Source: Ruegeria lacuscaerulensis (GTDB taxonomy: Bacteria; Pseudomonadota; Alphaproteobacteria; Rhodobacterales; Rhodobacteraceae). From it: a stretch of DNA of 64,000 nt. Location of the stretch: the NCBI RefSeq assembly GCF_013034685.1, contig NZ_WQGO01000009.1:1-64000 (forward strand), written 5' to 3'. Positions 25,993 to 34,820 of this stretch are shown piece by piece; position 1 is the first letter of the stretch; each line of letters opens with the position of its first letter. Made by a program: the position numbers and the translations under genes. The notes under the pieces are model-generated. The model was not told the origin of the DNA and ran no database searches. It saw nothing but the letters and a program-made list of their open reading frames with translations.

Positions 25993-26688
25993 ATGGGGGA
26001 TCACGCCTTACCGGGAACGCCTCGGGTCCCGTTGACGTTGCGAAAATCGGCGCGTGCGCGGCGGATCAGCCTGCGGATTTCCCAACTGGACGGGCGGGTT
26101 ACGCTGACCTACCCGCAAGGGGTGCCCGAGGCCGAAGCGCTGAGTTTTGCGCGCGCCAAGGAGGATTGGATCAGGCAGCACCTGCAAGACCGTCCTGACC
26201 CCGAACAGGTTCAGATCGGTCAGAGCATACCGGTGGAAGGGGTTGACCGGCGAATCGTTGAGGCACAGGGGCGTCGCGTTGCCTTGGTGGGCGGTGAGAT
26301 CGCGGTGCCCAAAGGGTCGGAGGGGCGCAGGCTGGCTCGGTTCCTCAAGGAATTGGCACGCGACCGGCTGACTGAGGCCTGTGATGATTATGCGGCAATG
26401 CTGGGGCGGGACTATTCTAGCCTGACCATCCGGGACACGCGGTCGCGGTGGGGCTCATGCAGTTCGGCGGGCGGGTTGATGTTTTCCTGGCGTCTGATCC
26501 TCGCCCCGTCCGAGATCCTGCATTATGTCGCCGCGCACGAGGTGGCACATTTGGTCGAGATGAACCATTCTCCAGCGTTCTGGGCGCAGGTGGAAAGGAT
26601 TTTCGGCGACTACCGGGATCAAAGGCGCTGGCTGCGCGACAACGGGGCGCAGCTTCATCACTATAGATTTGATAGCCCGCCGAGTTGA
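25993..26688 (+). CDS. YgjP-like (DUF45) metallopeptidase
   Basis: A 231-residue protein with the zinc-binding HEVAH followed by NHSPAFW, the pattern of YgjP/WLM-type metallopeptidases. The substrate is unknown. AGGAGA at 25978-25983 supports the ATG at 25993 over an earlier in-frame ATG at 25948. It is divergent from the FYDLN gene and followed 30 bp later by a GntR regulator. Confidence 0.88.
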   Translation: MGDHALPGTPRVPLTLRKSARARRISLRISQLDGRVTLTYPQGVPEAEALSFARAKEDWIRQHLQDRPDPEQVQIGQSIPVEGVDRRIVEAQGRRVALVGGEIAVPKGSEGRRLARFLKELARDRLTEACDDYAAMLGRDYSSLTIRDTRSRWGSCSSAGGLMFSWRLILAPSEILHYVAAHEVAHLVEMNHSPAFWAQVERIFGDYRDQRRWLRDNGAQLHHYRFDSPPS

Positions 26689-26700
26689 CGGCGGGGCTGG

Positions 26701-26712
26701 ATGTGATCACAT
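26701..26712. promoter_or_regulatory. Palindrome before the GntR-family gene
   Basis: ATGTGATCACAT is a perfect 12-bp palindrome only 6 bp before the regulator's ATG. An autoregulatory operator is plausible. Confidence 0.4.
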
Positions 26713-26718
26713 GGGCAC

Positions 26719-27366
26719 ATGCAGAGCCCTCGTTCCTCCGACTCGCAGACCGCGACACATGACCGGATCTATCGGGCGCTGCGCGCGCGGATCATGCATG
26801 GCGAGATTGCACCGGGCCACGCGCTGACCTTGCGTGGGATCGGCAAAGAGTTTGGTGTATCCATGACGCCCGCCCGCGAGGCGGTGCGGCGGTTGGCAGC
26901 CGAAGGGGCGCTGTTCCTGTCCTCGTCCGGGCGCGTTTCGACGCCTGAGTTGACCAATGACCGGATCGAAGAACTTGCCGCCCTGCGCGCACTGCTAGAG
27001 GTCGAATTGGCTAGCCGCGCCTTGCCGCGTGCCCATATTGCCCTGATCGACCGGTTGCAGAGCATCAACATGACCGTGGCCGAAATGGTCACGAAAAGGG
27101 ACGCGGTGGGCTATATTCGCACCAATCTGGAGTTTCATCGCACGCTTTATCTGCGGGCGCAAGCGCCGGCGATGCTGGCGATTGCCGAGACGGTCTGGTT
27201 GCAGTTGGGGCCGACTATGCGCGCGCTTTATGGGCGTTTGCGCCGGACCGAGCCGCCGCATTACCACAAGCTGATTATCGCCGCGCTGAAAGCAGGGGAC
27301 GAGCCGGGATTGCGTCTAGCTGTGCGGTCGGACGTGACCCAGGGGCTGCGGATGCTGGTCAGCTAG
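26719..27366 (+). CDS. GntR-family transcriptional regulator (FCD type)
   Basis: A 215-residue DNA-binding repressor type. The winged helix (about 8-75) has LTLRGIGKEFGVSMTPAREAVRRL, and an all-helical FCD effector domain follows (EFHRTLYLRAQ with the metal-ligand-type His). The effector is unknown. It stands between a metalloprotease and a transglycosylase gene and has a palindrome at its start that may be its own operator. Confidence 0.92.
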   Translation: MQSPRSSDSQTATHDRIYRALRARIMHGEIAPGHALTLRGIGKEFGVSMTPAREAVRRLAAEGALFLSSSGRVSTPELTNDRIEELAALRALLEVELASRALPRAHIALIDRLQSINMTVAEMVTKRDAVGYIRTNLEFHRTLYLRAQAPAMLAIAETVWLQLGPTMRALYGRLRRTEPPHYHKLIIAALKAGDEPGLRLAVRSDVTQGLRMLVS

Positions 27367-27477
27367 GCGGCTTGCCGCCGAAGGGCCTGTTGCTGGGCGA
27401 ATGGATGACACTTTGCTGGCTTGGGTCCGGCCGCTGCTGTAGTCTGGTTCCAATCAAAACAAGAGCAGATTTCAGCC

Positions 27478-28605
27478 ATGATCAATCGTCGGGTATTTTC
27501 CATCGGCCTCGGGGCGTCCCTTTTGACAGCTTGCACGGAAGGGGCGCAAACAACCGCCCCCGCATCGCGGATGCGCGCTGTTCCGAATGCAGGTTGGGAC
27601 GCTTGGGTCGCAAGCTTCAAAAACCGCGCTGCGGCGCAGGGCATCTCGCAAAGCACACTCGATCGGGCCTTTCAGGGGGCGGGCTATTTGCCGGGCGTGA
27701 TCGAGCGTGATCGCAATCAGGTCGAATTTAAGCGCTCGCTTGAGGATTATCTGGCCATCGCCGCCTCGGACGAACGGATCGAGACCGGCAAGCAAATGAT
27801 GGTGCGTCACGCCGGAACCTTGTCGCAGATTGAATCGCAATATGGTGTCGACAAAGAGGTTGTGGTCGCGGTTTGGGGGCTGGAGAGCCGCTATGGCGCG
27901 CGGCGAGGCGATATTCCCGTGATCTCGGCGACGTCAACGCTGGCTTATGACGGGCGGCGGGGCGCCTTTTTTGAAAAGCAATTGATCGCGGCGCTTCAGA
28001 TCATACAGGAGGGCGACACGACCCCTGCCAGCATGACCGGCAGTTGGGCCGGGGCGATGGGGCACACGCAGTTTATTCCGACCTCGTATCTGGCCTTCGC
28101 GGTGGATCATACCGGCGATGGACGGCGTGATATCTGGTCTGATGACCCGGCAGACTCATTGGCTTCGACCGCAGCCTACCTTGCCCGTTCGGGTTGGGTG
28201 CGTGGCCAGCCTTGGGGGGGAGAGGTTGGGACTGTGTCCGGCACGCCAGTCGCGGTGCTGCAACCGCAGGTGCCGGGGCCGCGCATTGCTGTGTTCCGCA
28301 ATTTTCAGGTGATCAAGCGCTATAACAACTCGGATAGCTACGCGATCGGTGTTGGGCACCTGTCCGACCGGATTGCCGGCGGCGCACCCTTTCAGGCCTC
28401 ATTCGGCCCGGACAAGACAGGTCTGACTTTGGAGGATCGGAAAGAGTTGCAGCGTCGCCTGACCGCGGCGGGCTATGACACGCAGGGCGCGGATGGAGTG
28501 GTTGGAAATAACACCAAAACCGCCATCAGCGCCTATCAACGCGCCAACGGCCTTTCGGTGACGGGCACGCCCTCGGTCGCGTTGCTGCGTCGGTTGGGGG
28601 GCTAA
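27478..28605 (+). CDS. Lytic murein transglycosylase (MltB type)
   Basis: A 375-residue envelope enzyme that cuts peptidoglycan. MINRRVFSIGLGASLLTAC gives a lipobox with a twin-arginine start, so it is probably a lipoprotein. The SLT_2 domain has GLESRYG (catalytic Glu) and GAMGHTQFIPTSY. A peptidoglycan-binding repeat (LQRRLTAAGYDTQGADGVVG) is at the C-terminus. The start is set at 27478 because the signal begins there; an upstream TTG is in frame but adds nothing family-like. Confidence 0.93.
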   Translation: MINRRVFSIGLGASLLTACTEGAQTTAPASRMRAVPNAGWDAWVASFKNRAAAQGISQSTLDRAFQGAGYLPGVIERDRNQVEFKRSLEDYLAIAASDERIETGKQMMVRHAGTLSQIESQYGVDKEVVVAVWGLESRYGARRGDIPVISATSTLAYDGRRGAFFEKQLIAALQIIQEGDTTPASMTGSWAGAMGHTQFIPTSYLAFAVDHTGDGRRDIWSDDPADSLASTAAYLARSGWVRGQPWGGEVGTVSGTPVAVLQPQVPGPRIAVFRNFQVIKRYNNSDSYAIGVGHLSDRIAGGAPFQASFGPDKTGLTLEDRKELQRRLTAAGYDTQGADGVVGNNTKTAISAYQRANGLSVTGTPSVALLRRLGG

Positions 28606-28607
28606 GC

Positions 28608-29570
28608 CTACGCGGCTAGCCCTTTCTCGCCGATATCCAGGAATTTCTGGCGGCGGTGCTGAAGCAGCGCGGCGGCATCCTTGCCGTCCAGCTCTTTCAG
28701 CATGTCCGTGATGGCTGCGCGCACCGATTCCACGGTGGCCGGACGATCGCGGTGGGCACCGCCTTTAGGTTCCGAGATGATCCGGTCGCATACGCCCAGC
28801 TTATACAGATCCTGCGCCGTCAGGCGCAGTGCCTCGGCCGCTTCGCGCATCTTTTCAGCGTCCTTCCAAAGGATCGAGGCGCAGCCCTCGGGCGAGATCA
28901 CCGAATAGACCGAGTGTTCCAGCATCGCCACCTTGTTGGCCGTCGCAAAGGCAACCGCACCGCCCGATCCACCTTCGCCGATGATGACCGAGACCAGCGG
29001 TACGCCGATCTTCAAGCACATCTCGGTCGACCGCGCGATAGCCTCGGACTGGCCCCGTTCCTCGGCCCCTTTGCCGGGGTAGGCGCCAGCGGTGTCGATC
29101 AGGGTGATCACCGGCAGGCCAAAACGCCCCGCCATCTCCATCAGGCGCACGGCTTTGCGATAGCCCTCGGGGCGCGCCATACCGAAATTCCGTTCGATCC
29201 GCGATTTGGTGTCGGACCCCTTTTCGTGACCGATCACCATGACAGGCTGGTCGTTGAAGCGGGCCAGCCCGCCGATCACGGCCAGGTCGTCGGCAAAGTT
29301 CCGGTCGCCCGCCAGAGGGGTGAATTCCGTAAACAATTCTTTGACATAGTCCTGACAATGGGGGCGTTCGGGGTGACGCGCCACCTGGCATTTCCGCCAG
29401 GGGGTCAGATCGCTGTACAGCTCATCCAGCAGTTTGACAGCCTTGGCGTCCAGCGCGGCGGCTTCTTCGGCCACGTCCATCTCTTCGTTGGCGCGGGCCA
29501 AGGCGCGCAATTCCTCGGCCTTGCCTTCGATCTCGGCCAGGGGTTTTTCGAAATCCAGATATTGGGTCAT
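28608..29570 (-). CDS. accA: Acetyl-CoA carboxylase carboxyltransferase subunit alpha
   Basis: Half of the carboxyltransferase that moves CO2 from biotin to acetyl-CoA in the first step of fatty-acid synthesis; works with AccD. The 320-residue length is standard. The family blocks are present: [33 protein letters not shown] and [22 protein letters not shown] precedes the ATG at 29570. It is convergent with the transglycosylase gene with only 2 bp between stops. Confidence 0.97.
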   Translation of the reverse strand: MTQYLDFEKPLAEIEGKAEELRALARANEEMDVAEEAAALDAKAVKLLDELYSDLTPWRKCQVARHPERPHCQDYVKELFTEFTPLAGDRNFADDLAVIGGLARFNDQPVMVIGHEKGSDTKSRIERNFGMARPEGYRKAVRLMEMAGRFGLPVITLIDTAGAYPGKGAEERGQSEAIARSTEMCLKIGVPLVSVIIGEGGSGGAVAFATANKVAMLEHSVYSVISPEGCASILWKDAEKMREAAEALRLTAQDLYKLGVCDRIISEPKGGAHRDRPATVESVRAAITDMLKELDGKDAAALLQHRRQKFLDIGEKGLAA

Positions 29571-29659
29571 GACGCCTCTCAACGCGGAAATTCATTGCTA
29601 TATGACCTGACGTCGCGAGGGATGCAACTCAACAGCAGTTTTCCGCACCAAAAGGCTGT

Positions 29660-30256
29660 CTAGCCCGGCCACAGGATCGGGTAGAGCGACAGGACCAAAA
29701 GCGCGGCCATTGTCCAGTTGAACACCACCAGCCTTCGTGCGTTTGTCAGCAGCCGGGCCATCTGCTGTCCCAGTACTGTCCATGTGCTGACCGAGGGCAG
29801 GTTCACCGCACCAAACACCAAAGCAACAGTGATGATCGCGCCCATCGTGTGGTTGGGCGTGTAGACCGTCGTCGCCGTCAAGGCCATTGTCCACGCTTTG
29901 GGGTTGACCCACTGGAAAGCGGCGGCTTGCCCAAATGTCATTGGCGTTCCTTCGGTTTCGCCCCTGGTCGCTGGCGCGGCGTGGGCGATTTTCCATGCAA
30001 GCCAAAGCAGATAGGCGACGGACAGAATTTTCAGTGCGCTGTGCAACAGGGGTACCCGCATAAAGACCTGCGCCAGGCCGGCTCCCACCAATAGAACCAT
30101 AACGGTGAACCCGATCCCGATGCCCAGCATATGCGGGACGGTGCGGCGAAACCCGAAATTCGCACCCGAGGCCATCAGCATCAGGTTATTCGGCCCTGGC
30201 GTGATGGACGAGACGAAAGCAAACATCATCAATGCGAAAAGCAGATCATAGGTCAT
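29660..30256 (-). CDS. LysE-family exporter
   Basis: A 198-residue inner-membrane transporter with about six hydrophobic helices. The signature ITPGPNNLMLMASGANFG is near the N-terminus. LysE/RhtB proteins export amino acids or their analogues; the substrate is not evident. It is divergent from an Lrp-type regulator 72 bp away, which very likely controls it. The ATG at 30256 is preferred over the longer frame, which lacks a family match upstream. Confidence 0.92.
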   Translation of the reverse strand: MTYDLLFALMMFAFVSSITPGPNNLMLMASGANFGFRRTVPHMLGIGIGFTVMVLLVGAGLAQVFMRVPLLHSALKILSVAYLLWLAWKIAHAAPATRGETEGTPMTFGQAAAFQWVNPKAWTMALTATTVYTPNHTMGAIITVALVFGAVNLPSVSTWTVLGQQMARLLTNARRLVVFNWTMAALLVLSLYPILWPG

Positions 30257-30328
30257 TGCAGGATATTTGTCCGATCCACAGCAAATGAAATTGCGAAATC
30301 GCGCAAGTTTTTCTAAGTTTCGCAATGA

Positions 30329-30781
30329 ATGGCGAAGATTGACCAAATAAACCAACATTTATTGCGCGAGCTGTCACGCGACGGGCGTATCAGCAATCTG
30401 GAGCTTGCCGACCGGGTGGGCCTGTCTCCCTCGGCCTGTCTGAGGCGGGTGCAGGAGTTGGAGCGCGTGGGTGTCATCCAAGGCTATCGGGCGGTTCTGA
30501 ACCCAGCGGCATTGGGTGTTGGGTTCGTCGCCTATATCGGAGTTGGTCTGGGCGAGCATACCAAAGCTGCACAAGAAGGGTTCGAACGCGCTTTGCAGCG
30601 TGCCCCTGAAGTGGTGGAATGTCACAACATTACCGGAACGATTGAATACCTGCTGCGGGTGGAGTGCGCGGACCTTGCCTCGTACAAAACGTTCCACACC
30701 GAAGTGCTGGGTACATTGCCGCATGTGACCTCGATCACGTCCTATGTGGTGATGGATTCGCCCAAGGATTTGCGTGCCTAA
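30329..30781 (+). CDS. Lrp/AsnC-family regulator
   Basis: A 150-residue amino-acid-responsive transcription factor. The N-terminal helix-turn-helix is GRISNLELADRVGLSPSACL, and an RAM/AsnC-type ligand domain with GTIEYLLRVEC follows. It is divergent from the LysE exporter and is probably its activator, as is usual for this pair. Confidence 0.94.
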   Translation: MAKIDQINQHLLRELSRDGRISNLELADRVGLSPSACLRRVQELERVGVIQGYRAVLNPAALGVGFVAYIGVGLGEHTKAAQEGFERALQRAPEVVECHNITGTIEYLLRVECADLASYKTFHTEVLGTLPHVTSITSYVVMDSPKDLRA

Positions 30782-30914
30782 CAGCGCAAATGTGAATTTT
30801 AACTGTCTTGCGAGGTTAATTCTCACATCCTAGTGTTTATCCAACTAGTGTTTATCCAATGTCCTGACCAAAATGGGGATTAACCCCAATGGGACCACAC
30901 TCAGGGAGAAGACC

Positions 30915-31493
30915 ATGAAATTCGCTCAGACCGGAGCGCTGGCCGTGACCCTGGCGATGATCGCCGGGATGGCTGTGTCCGCGCCGCTGAAATTGCAACC
31001 TGCCAATCCTCAGCCAAGCCCAAAAGCGGGTTTGAATGTGAAATATGCGTGGGAGGGGAACCCGCCGCGCAAAATCCAAAACCTGTCAAAAGTTGAGTTT
31101 TTGTTGAAAAAGGCCGAGCCTGGCCCGCCTTTAATTGGGCTCGACTATCGCGACACGAATGAAGGGGACCCGGTTCTGACTTACAATCAGGCGTTCAATG
31201 TGGCGGCTGAAGTCACCGGTTATATCAAGTTCGATTCGCCTGGAATCTATGAATTGGAAACATGGTCCAATGACGGCATTGACGCTTGGGTCGGCGGTCA
31301 GCAGATCGGCTATGTGAATGGTCGACAGGGCTGTGAAGCCAATCAACGCACAGAGGTTGAGGTGCCCAAGGCCGGTTGGTATCCGCTCAACATCAAGTAT
31401 TTCCAGAAATACGGAACCTCTTGCCTGATGATGAAATGGGGCAAGCAGGGCGAGCGGTTCACCTGGACGCCAAACAACGTGTTCGGCAGGTAA
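30915..31493 (+). CDS. Secreted PA14-domain-like protein
   Basis: A 192-residue protein with a signal peptide (about residues 1-22). The mature part fits a PA14-type beta-barrel: SPGIYELETWSNDGIDAWVGG, and KAGWYPLNIKYFQK. Such domains bind carbohydrate or cell surface material. AGGGAGAAG precedes the ATG at 30915. A strong terminator follows directly (31495-31520). Confidence 0.8.
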   Translation: MKFAQTGALAVTLAMIAGMAVSAPLKLQPANPQPSPKAGLNVKYAWEGNPPRKIQNLSKVEFLLKKAEPGPPLIGLDYRDTNEGDPVLTYNQAFNVAAEVTGYIKFDSPGIYELETWSNDGIDAWVGGQQIGYVNGRQGCEANQRTEVEVPKAGWYPLNIKYFQKYGTSCLMMKWGKQGERFTWTPNNVFGR

Positions 31494-31494
31494 G

Positions 31495-31520
31495 AAAGGC
31501 GCCCCGCGGGGCGCCTTTTT
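31495..31520. terminator. Rho-independent terminator after the PA14 gene
   Basis: A near-perfect stem AGGCGCCCC/GGGGCGCCT with a 2-nt loop and a T run. It starts just after the PA14 stop and also faces the end of the leftward malyl-CoA lyase gene. Confidence 0.92.
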
Positions 31521-31522
31521 CG

Positions 31523-32485
31523 TCAGCCATTTGCAGCGATCAGCTCGGCCTGTGCCACGATCACCTCGGCCTGCTTGATCGAGGCGATATCGACCAGACG
31601 TCCTTTGTAAACGGTTGCGCCTTCGCCATTGGCCTTGGCCTGTTCCATTGCCGCCAGTATCTCGCGTGCCTCTGTAACCGCCTCGTCCGAAGGGGTGAAG
31701 ACCTGATTGGCCAGCGAGATCTGCTTGGGGTGGATCGCCCATTTGCCCACCATACCCAGCGTGGCAGAACGTTTGGCCTGCGCGATATAGCCCTCATCAT
31801 CCGAGAAATCGCCGAACGGGCCGTCAACGGGCAGCACGCCATGGGTGCGGCAGGCGGCGACGATGGCCGCCTGTGCCCAATGCCACGGATCGGACCAGTG
31901 CTTTTCGCCCTCGCGCAGCATGTAATAGTTTTCCTGCGTGCCGCCGATGCCGGTGGTCTGCATCCCCATCGAGGCCGCGAAGTCTGCTGCCCCAAGGCTC
32001 ATGGCCTGCAGGCGCGGGGATGAGGCCGCGATGGCTTCGACATGGGCGATACCAGCGGCGGATTCGATGATGACCTCAAAGCTGATGGGCTTGGTGCGGC
32101 CCTTGGCGCGCTCGATCGCCGTGACCAGCGCGTCAACGGCATAGACGTCCTCCGCACAACCCACCTTGGGTATCATGATTTGGTCCAGACGGTCGCCGAC
32201 CTGTTCCAGCAGATCAACCACGTCGCGATACCAGTAGGGCGTGTCGAGGCTGTTGATGCGGACGGACATGTATTTGCCGCCCCAGTCGATTGTGTTCAGC
32301 GCCTCGATCACATTGGCTCGGGCCACATCCTTGTCAGTGGGTGCAACGGAATCCTCAAGGTCCAAGTTGATCACGTCGGCGGCCGAGGCGGCCATTTTCG
32401 GGAACAGCTTGGTGTTCGAACCGGGACCAAACAGCTGACAACGGTTCGGGCGGGCAGGGGCGGCGGGTTGAAGGCGAAAGCTCAT
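31523..32485 (-). CDS. mcl1: L-malyl-CoA/beta-methylmalyl-CoA lyase
   Basis: A 320-residue CitE-like lyase. MSFRLQPAAPARPNRCQLFG and VINLDLEDSVAP are close to the Rhodobacter Mcl1 sequence as I recall it. The enzyme splits malyl-CoA and beta-methylmalyl-CoA in the ethylmalonyl-CoA route of acetate and propionate use. Start at the MSFRL methionine (32485). The 295-bp gap to dgcN on its other side has four copies of a TTGCGCA half-site. Confidence 0.92.
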   Translation of the reverse strand: MSFRLQPAAPARPNRCQLFGPGSNTKLFPKMAASAADVINLDLEDSVAPTDKDVARANVIEALNTIDWGGKYMSVRINSLDTPYWYRDVVDLLEQVGDRLDQIMIPKVGCAEDVYAVDALVTAIERAKGRTKPISFEVIIESAAGIAHVEAIAASSPRLQAMSLGAADFAASMGMQTTGIGGTQENYYMLREGEKHWSDPWHWAQAAIVAACRTHGVLPVDGPFGDFSDDEGYIAQAKRSATLGMVGKWAIHPKQISLANQVFTPSDEAVTEAREILAAMEQAKANGEGATVYKGRLVDIASIKQAEVIVAQAELIAANG

Positions 32486-32540
32486 CTGGACCTCGTGCGG
32501 GAAAGGAAATTGCGATTTTGTTGGCTTATCTGGTATTAAA

Positions 32541-32685
32541 TTGCGCAACGCTGCGCAAGCGTCTTTGTGCAGGCGCGGCAATGCATTCGCAGCATTCTCC
32601 AAAATACGCTGCGTCGTGGGCGGTTAAAGTTTAATCACTTTGGAAACTTGAAAAGTCTTTGCGCATTTTCGACAAACTGCGCAAA
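32541..32685. promoter_or_regulatory. TTGCGCA operator-like array between mcl1 and dgcN
   Basis: Two inverted repeats: TTGCGCA-N4-TGCGCAA (32541-32558) and TTTGCGCA-N12-TGCGCAAA (32658-32685). Their position between divergent genes suggests the binding site of one regulator acting on one or both. The regulator is not identified. Confidence 0.6.
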
Positions 32686-32780
32686 ATTCTCCCAACCCAA
32701 CTGACGTTGACAGAAGGATTCGCGAAACTCTCGCCTGCCGGCTCCACTAGCCTGCGTCGGAATCAAAGGAGTGCACCGCA

Positions 32781-33782
32781 ATGATCGAGACACCGTATCT
32801 GTTGTTTTTGGGCGATGCGCCCGACCAGTTGGCCGCAAAAGTCGCCATCGGCATCCGGGACTGGCGTCCCGAGAACGCCGTGGGCCAGTACCGGATGGAG
32901 GGTTGCAAGGCCGATCTGGGTATGACCGACCTGACTCTGGCCGAGGCCAAAGCCGCCGGCGCGAAAACGCTGGTCATTGGCGTTGCCAACCGGGGCGGCG
33001 TGATCAGTGCAGCGTGGAAGAAAGTGTTGATCGAGGCGCTTGAGATGGGCTTTGATCTGGCTTCGGGCCTACATAACCTGTTGCGCGATGAGGGCGATCT
33101 GGTGGCCGCGGCGCAAACCCATGGCTGCACGTTGCACGACGTACGTGTGCCGACTGTTGGCTATCCGATTGCCAATGGTAAAAAGCGCAGCGGCAAGCGG
33201 TGTCTGGCCGTCGGGACCGATTGTTCGGCGGGTAAGATGTATACAGCCATGTCGATGGATGCCGAGATGCGCAAGCGGGGTATGAAATCCACTTTCCGCG
33301 CCACGGGGCAGACGGGGATTCTGATCACTGGTCAGGGGGTTCCGCTGGACGCGGTCGTGGCCGATTTCATGGCCGGTGCGGTCGAATACCTGACGCCCGA
33401 GAATGACGCCGATCACTGGGATCACATCGAAGGGCAGGGGTCACTGTATCATGTGTCCTATTCCGGTGTGACTATGGCGCTGATCCACGGCGGTCAGCCC
33501 GATGCGCTGATCCTGTGCCACGAGCCTACGCGGACGCATATGCGTGGCTTGCCCGAGTATTCCCTGCCGTCGCTGCCGGATCTGCGTGACGCGGCGCTGC
33601 CGCTGGCTCGGATAGCCAACCCGGCCTGTCAGGTTGTCGGTGTGTCGATTAACACCCAGAACCTGAGCGAAGACGACGCGCGTGCCTATATCGCCGAGGT
33701 TGAGGCCGAGTTAGGCTTGCCCGCCACTGACCCGTACCGCTTTGGCGCGGGTAAGCTGGTTGACGCGCTGGCGGCGCTGTAA
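32781..33782 (+). CDS. dgcN: D-glutamate N-acetyltransferase DgcN
   Basis: A 333-residue DUF1611-type protein that opens the marine D-glutamate catabolic route by acetylating D-glutamate. Visible family blocks are KTLVIGVANRGG, CLAVGTDCSAGK (P-loop-like) and TGQTGILITGQGVPLDAVV. AAAGGAG precedes the ATG. dgcA follows after 62 bp and a D-amino-acid transaminase after that, so the three form one operon. Confidence 0.88.
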   Translation: MIETPYLLFLGDAPDQLAAKVAIGIRDWRPENAVGQYRMEGCKADLGMTDLTLAEAKAAGAKTLVIGVANRGGVISAAWKKVLIEALEMGFDLASGLHNLLRDEGDLVAAAQTHGCTLHDVRVPTVGYPIANGKKRSGKRCLAVGTDCSAGKMYTAMSMDAEMRKRGMKSTFRATGQTGILITGQGVPLDAVVADFMAGAVEYLTPENDADHWDHIEGQGSLYHVSYSGVTMALIHGGQPDALILCHEPTRTHMRGLPEYSLPSLPDLRDAALPLARIANPACQVVGVSINTQNLSEDDARAYIAEVEAELGLPATDPYRFGAGKLVDALAAL

Positions 33783-33796
33783 CACGATCTGGCAAA

Positions 33797-33820
33797 GAGT
33801 TTTCGTCGAAAAATCTTGGT
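33797..33820. repeat. Intergenic palindromic repeat, copy 1
   Basis: TTTTCGTCGAAAAATCTTGG at 33801-33820 recurs exactly at 51407-51426. It lies between dgcN and dgcA. One arm position is mismatched in this copy. Confidence 0.7.
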
Positions 33821-33844
33821 CGCTCTGCTGGGGAAAGGTGTGTG

Positions 33845-34810
33845 ATGCGGATAGACATTTCGCGGGATGTGTTTCGTTTGGCGCAGGTGTTCACCATCTC
33901 GCGCGGGTCGCGGACCGAGGCCAAGGTGCTGACCGTTCGGATCTCGGACGGGGTGCATCAGGGCTGGGGAGAATGCGTACCCTACGCGCGCTACGATGAA
34001 ACGCTGGAGTCGGTTGAAGCTGAGATCGCGGGTCTGCCTGCAGACATCACCCGGCAATCGCTTATGGACCTGCTGCCCGCTGGGGCGGCGCGAAATGCCG
34101 TGGACTGCGCGCTGTGGGATATGGAGTGCAAGCGTGCAGGCAAACGCGCTTGGGACTTGGCCGGTCTGCCGGTGCCCGGCCCCGAGATCACCGCCTATAC
34201 CCTGTCGCTGGACACGCCCGAGGCGATGCAGGCGCAAGCGGCCGCCAATGCGCATCGCCCGCTTCTTAAGATCAAGCTGGGCACGCCGGATGACATGCCC
34301 CGGCTTGAAGCCGTTCGCGCGGGCGCGCCGAACGCGCGGATCATCGTCGACGCGAATGAGGGTTGGTCGGCCGCTGTTTATGCCGACCTTGCCCCGCATC
34401 TGGTGCGTTTGGGTGTGGCTCTAGTCGAGCAACCCTTGCCTGCCGGTGAAGATGACGCGCTGATCGGAATGGAGCGTCCGGTGCCCGTGTGCGCCGACGA
34501 GTCCTGTCATGATCGCAGCAGCCTACCCGGTCTTAAAGGCAAGTACGATGTCGTCAACATCAAGCTCGACAAAACCGGCGGTCTGACCGAGGCTCTGGCG
34601 CTGCGGCAGCAGGCGCTGGCCGAGGGCTATAGGGTCATGGTCGGTTGCATGGTCGGCAGCTCGCTTGCGATGGCACCTGCGACCTTATTGGCGCAGGGTG
34701 CGATGGTCACAGACCTTGACGGCCCGCTTCTTCTGGCCGAAGACCGCACCAACCCGCTGATTTTTGATGACGCCGGAGTGCATCCGCCAAAAGCGGCGCT
34801 CTGGGGCTGA
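33845..34810 (+). CDS. dgcA: N-acetyl-D-glutamate racemase DgcA (enolase superfamily)
   Basis: A 321-residue member of the enolase superfamily, converting N-acetyl-D-glutamate into the L form. KIKLG (catalytic Lys block), IIVDANEGWS (metal Asp), LVEQPLP and VNIKLDKTGG give the racemase barrel. It resembles dipeptide epimerases; the assignment to DgcA rests on the upstream dgcN. ATG at 33845 is used; the frame opens 3 bp earlier with GTG. Confidence 0.85.
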   Translation: MRIDISRDVFRLAQVFTISRGSRTEAKVLTVRISDGVHQGWGECVPYARYDETLESVEAEIAGLPADITRQSLMDLLPAGAARNAVDCALWDMECKRAGKRAWDLAGLPVPGPEITAYTLSLDTPEAMQAQAAANAHRPLLKIKLGTPDDMPRLEAVRAGAPNARIIVDANEGWSAAVYADLAPHLVRLGVALVEQPLPAGEDDALIGMERPVPVCADESCHDRSSLPGLKGKYDVVNIKLDKTGGLTEALALRQQALAEGYRVMVGCMVGSSLAMAPATLLAQGAMVTDLDGPLLLAEDRTNPLIFDDAGVHPPKAALWG

Positions 34811-34820
34811 GGAGAGTGAC

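Noticed and set aside
28656..29663. 335-residue forward frame opposite accA
   Set aside because: Shadow of accA caused by high third-position GC; no matching motifs.
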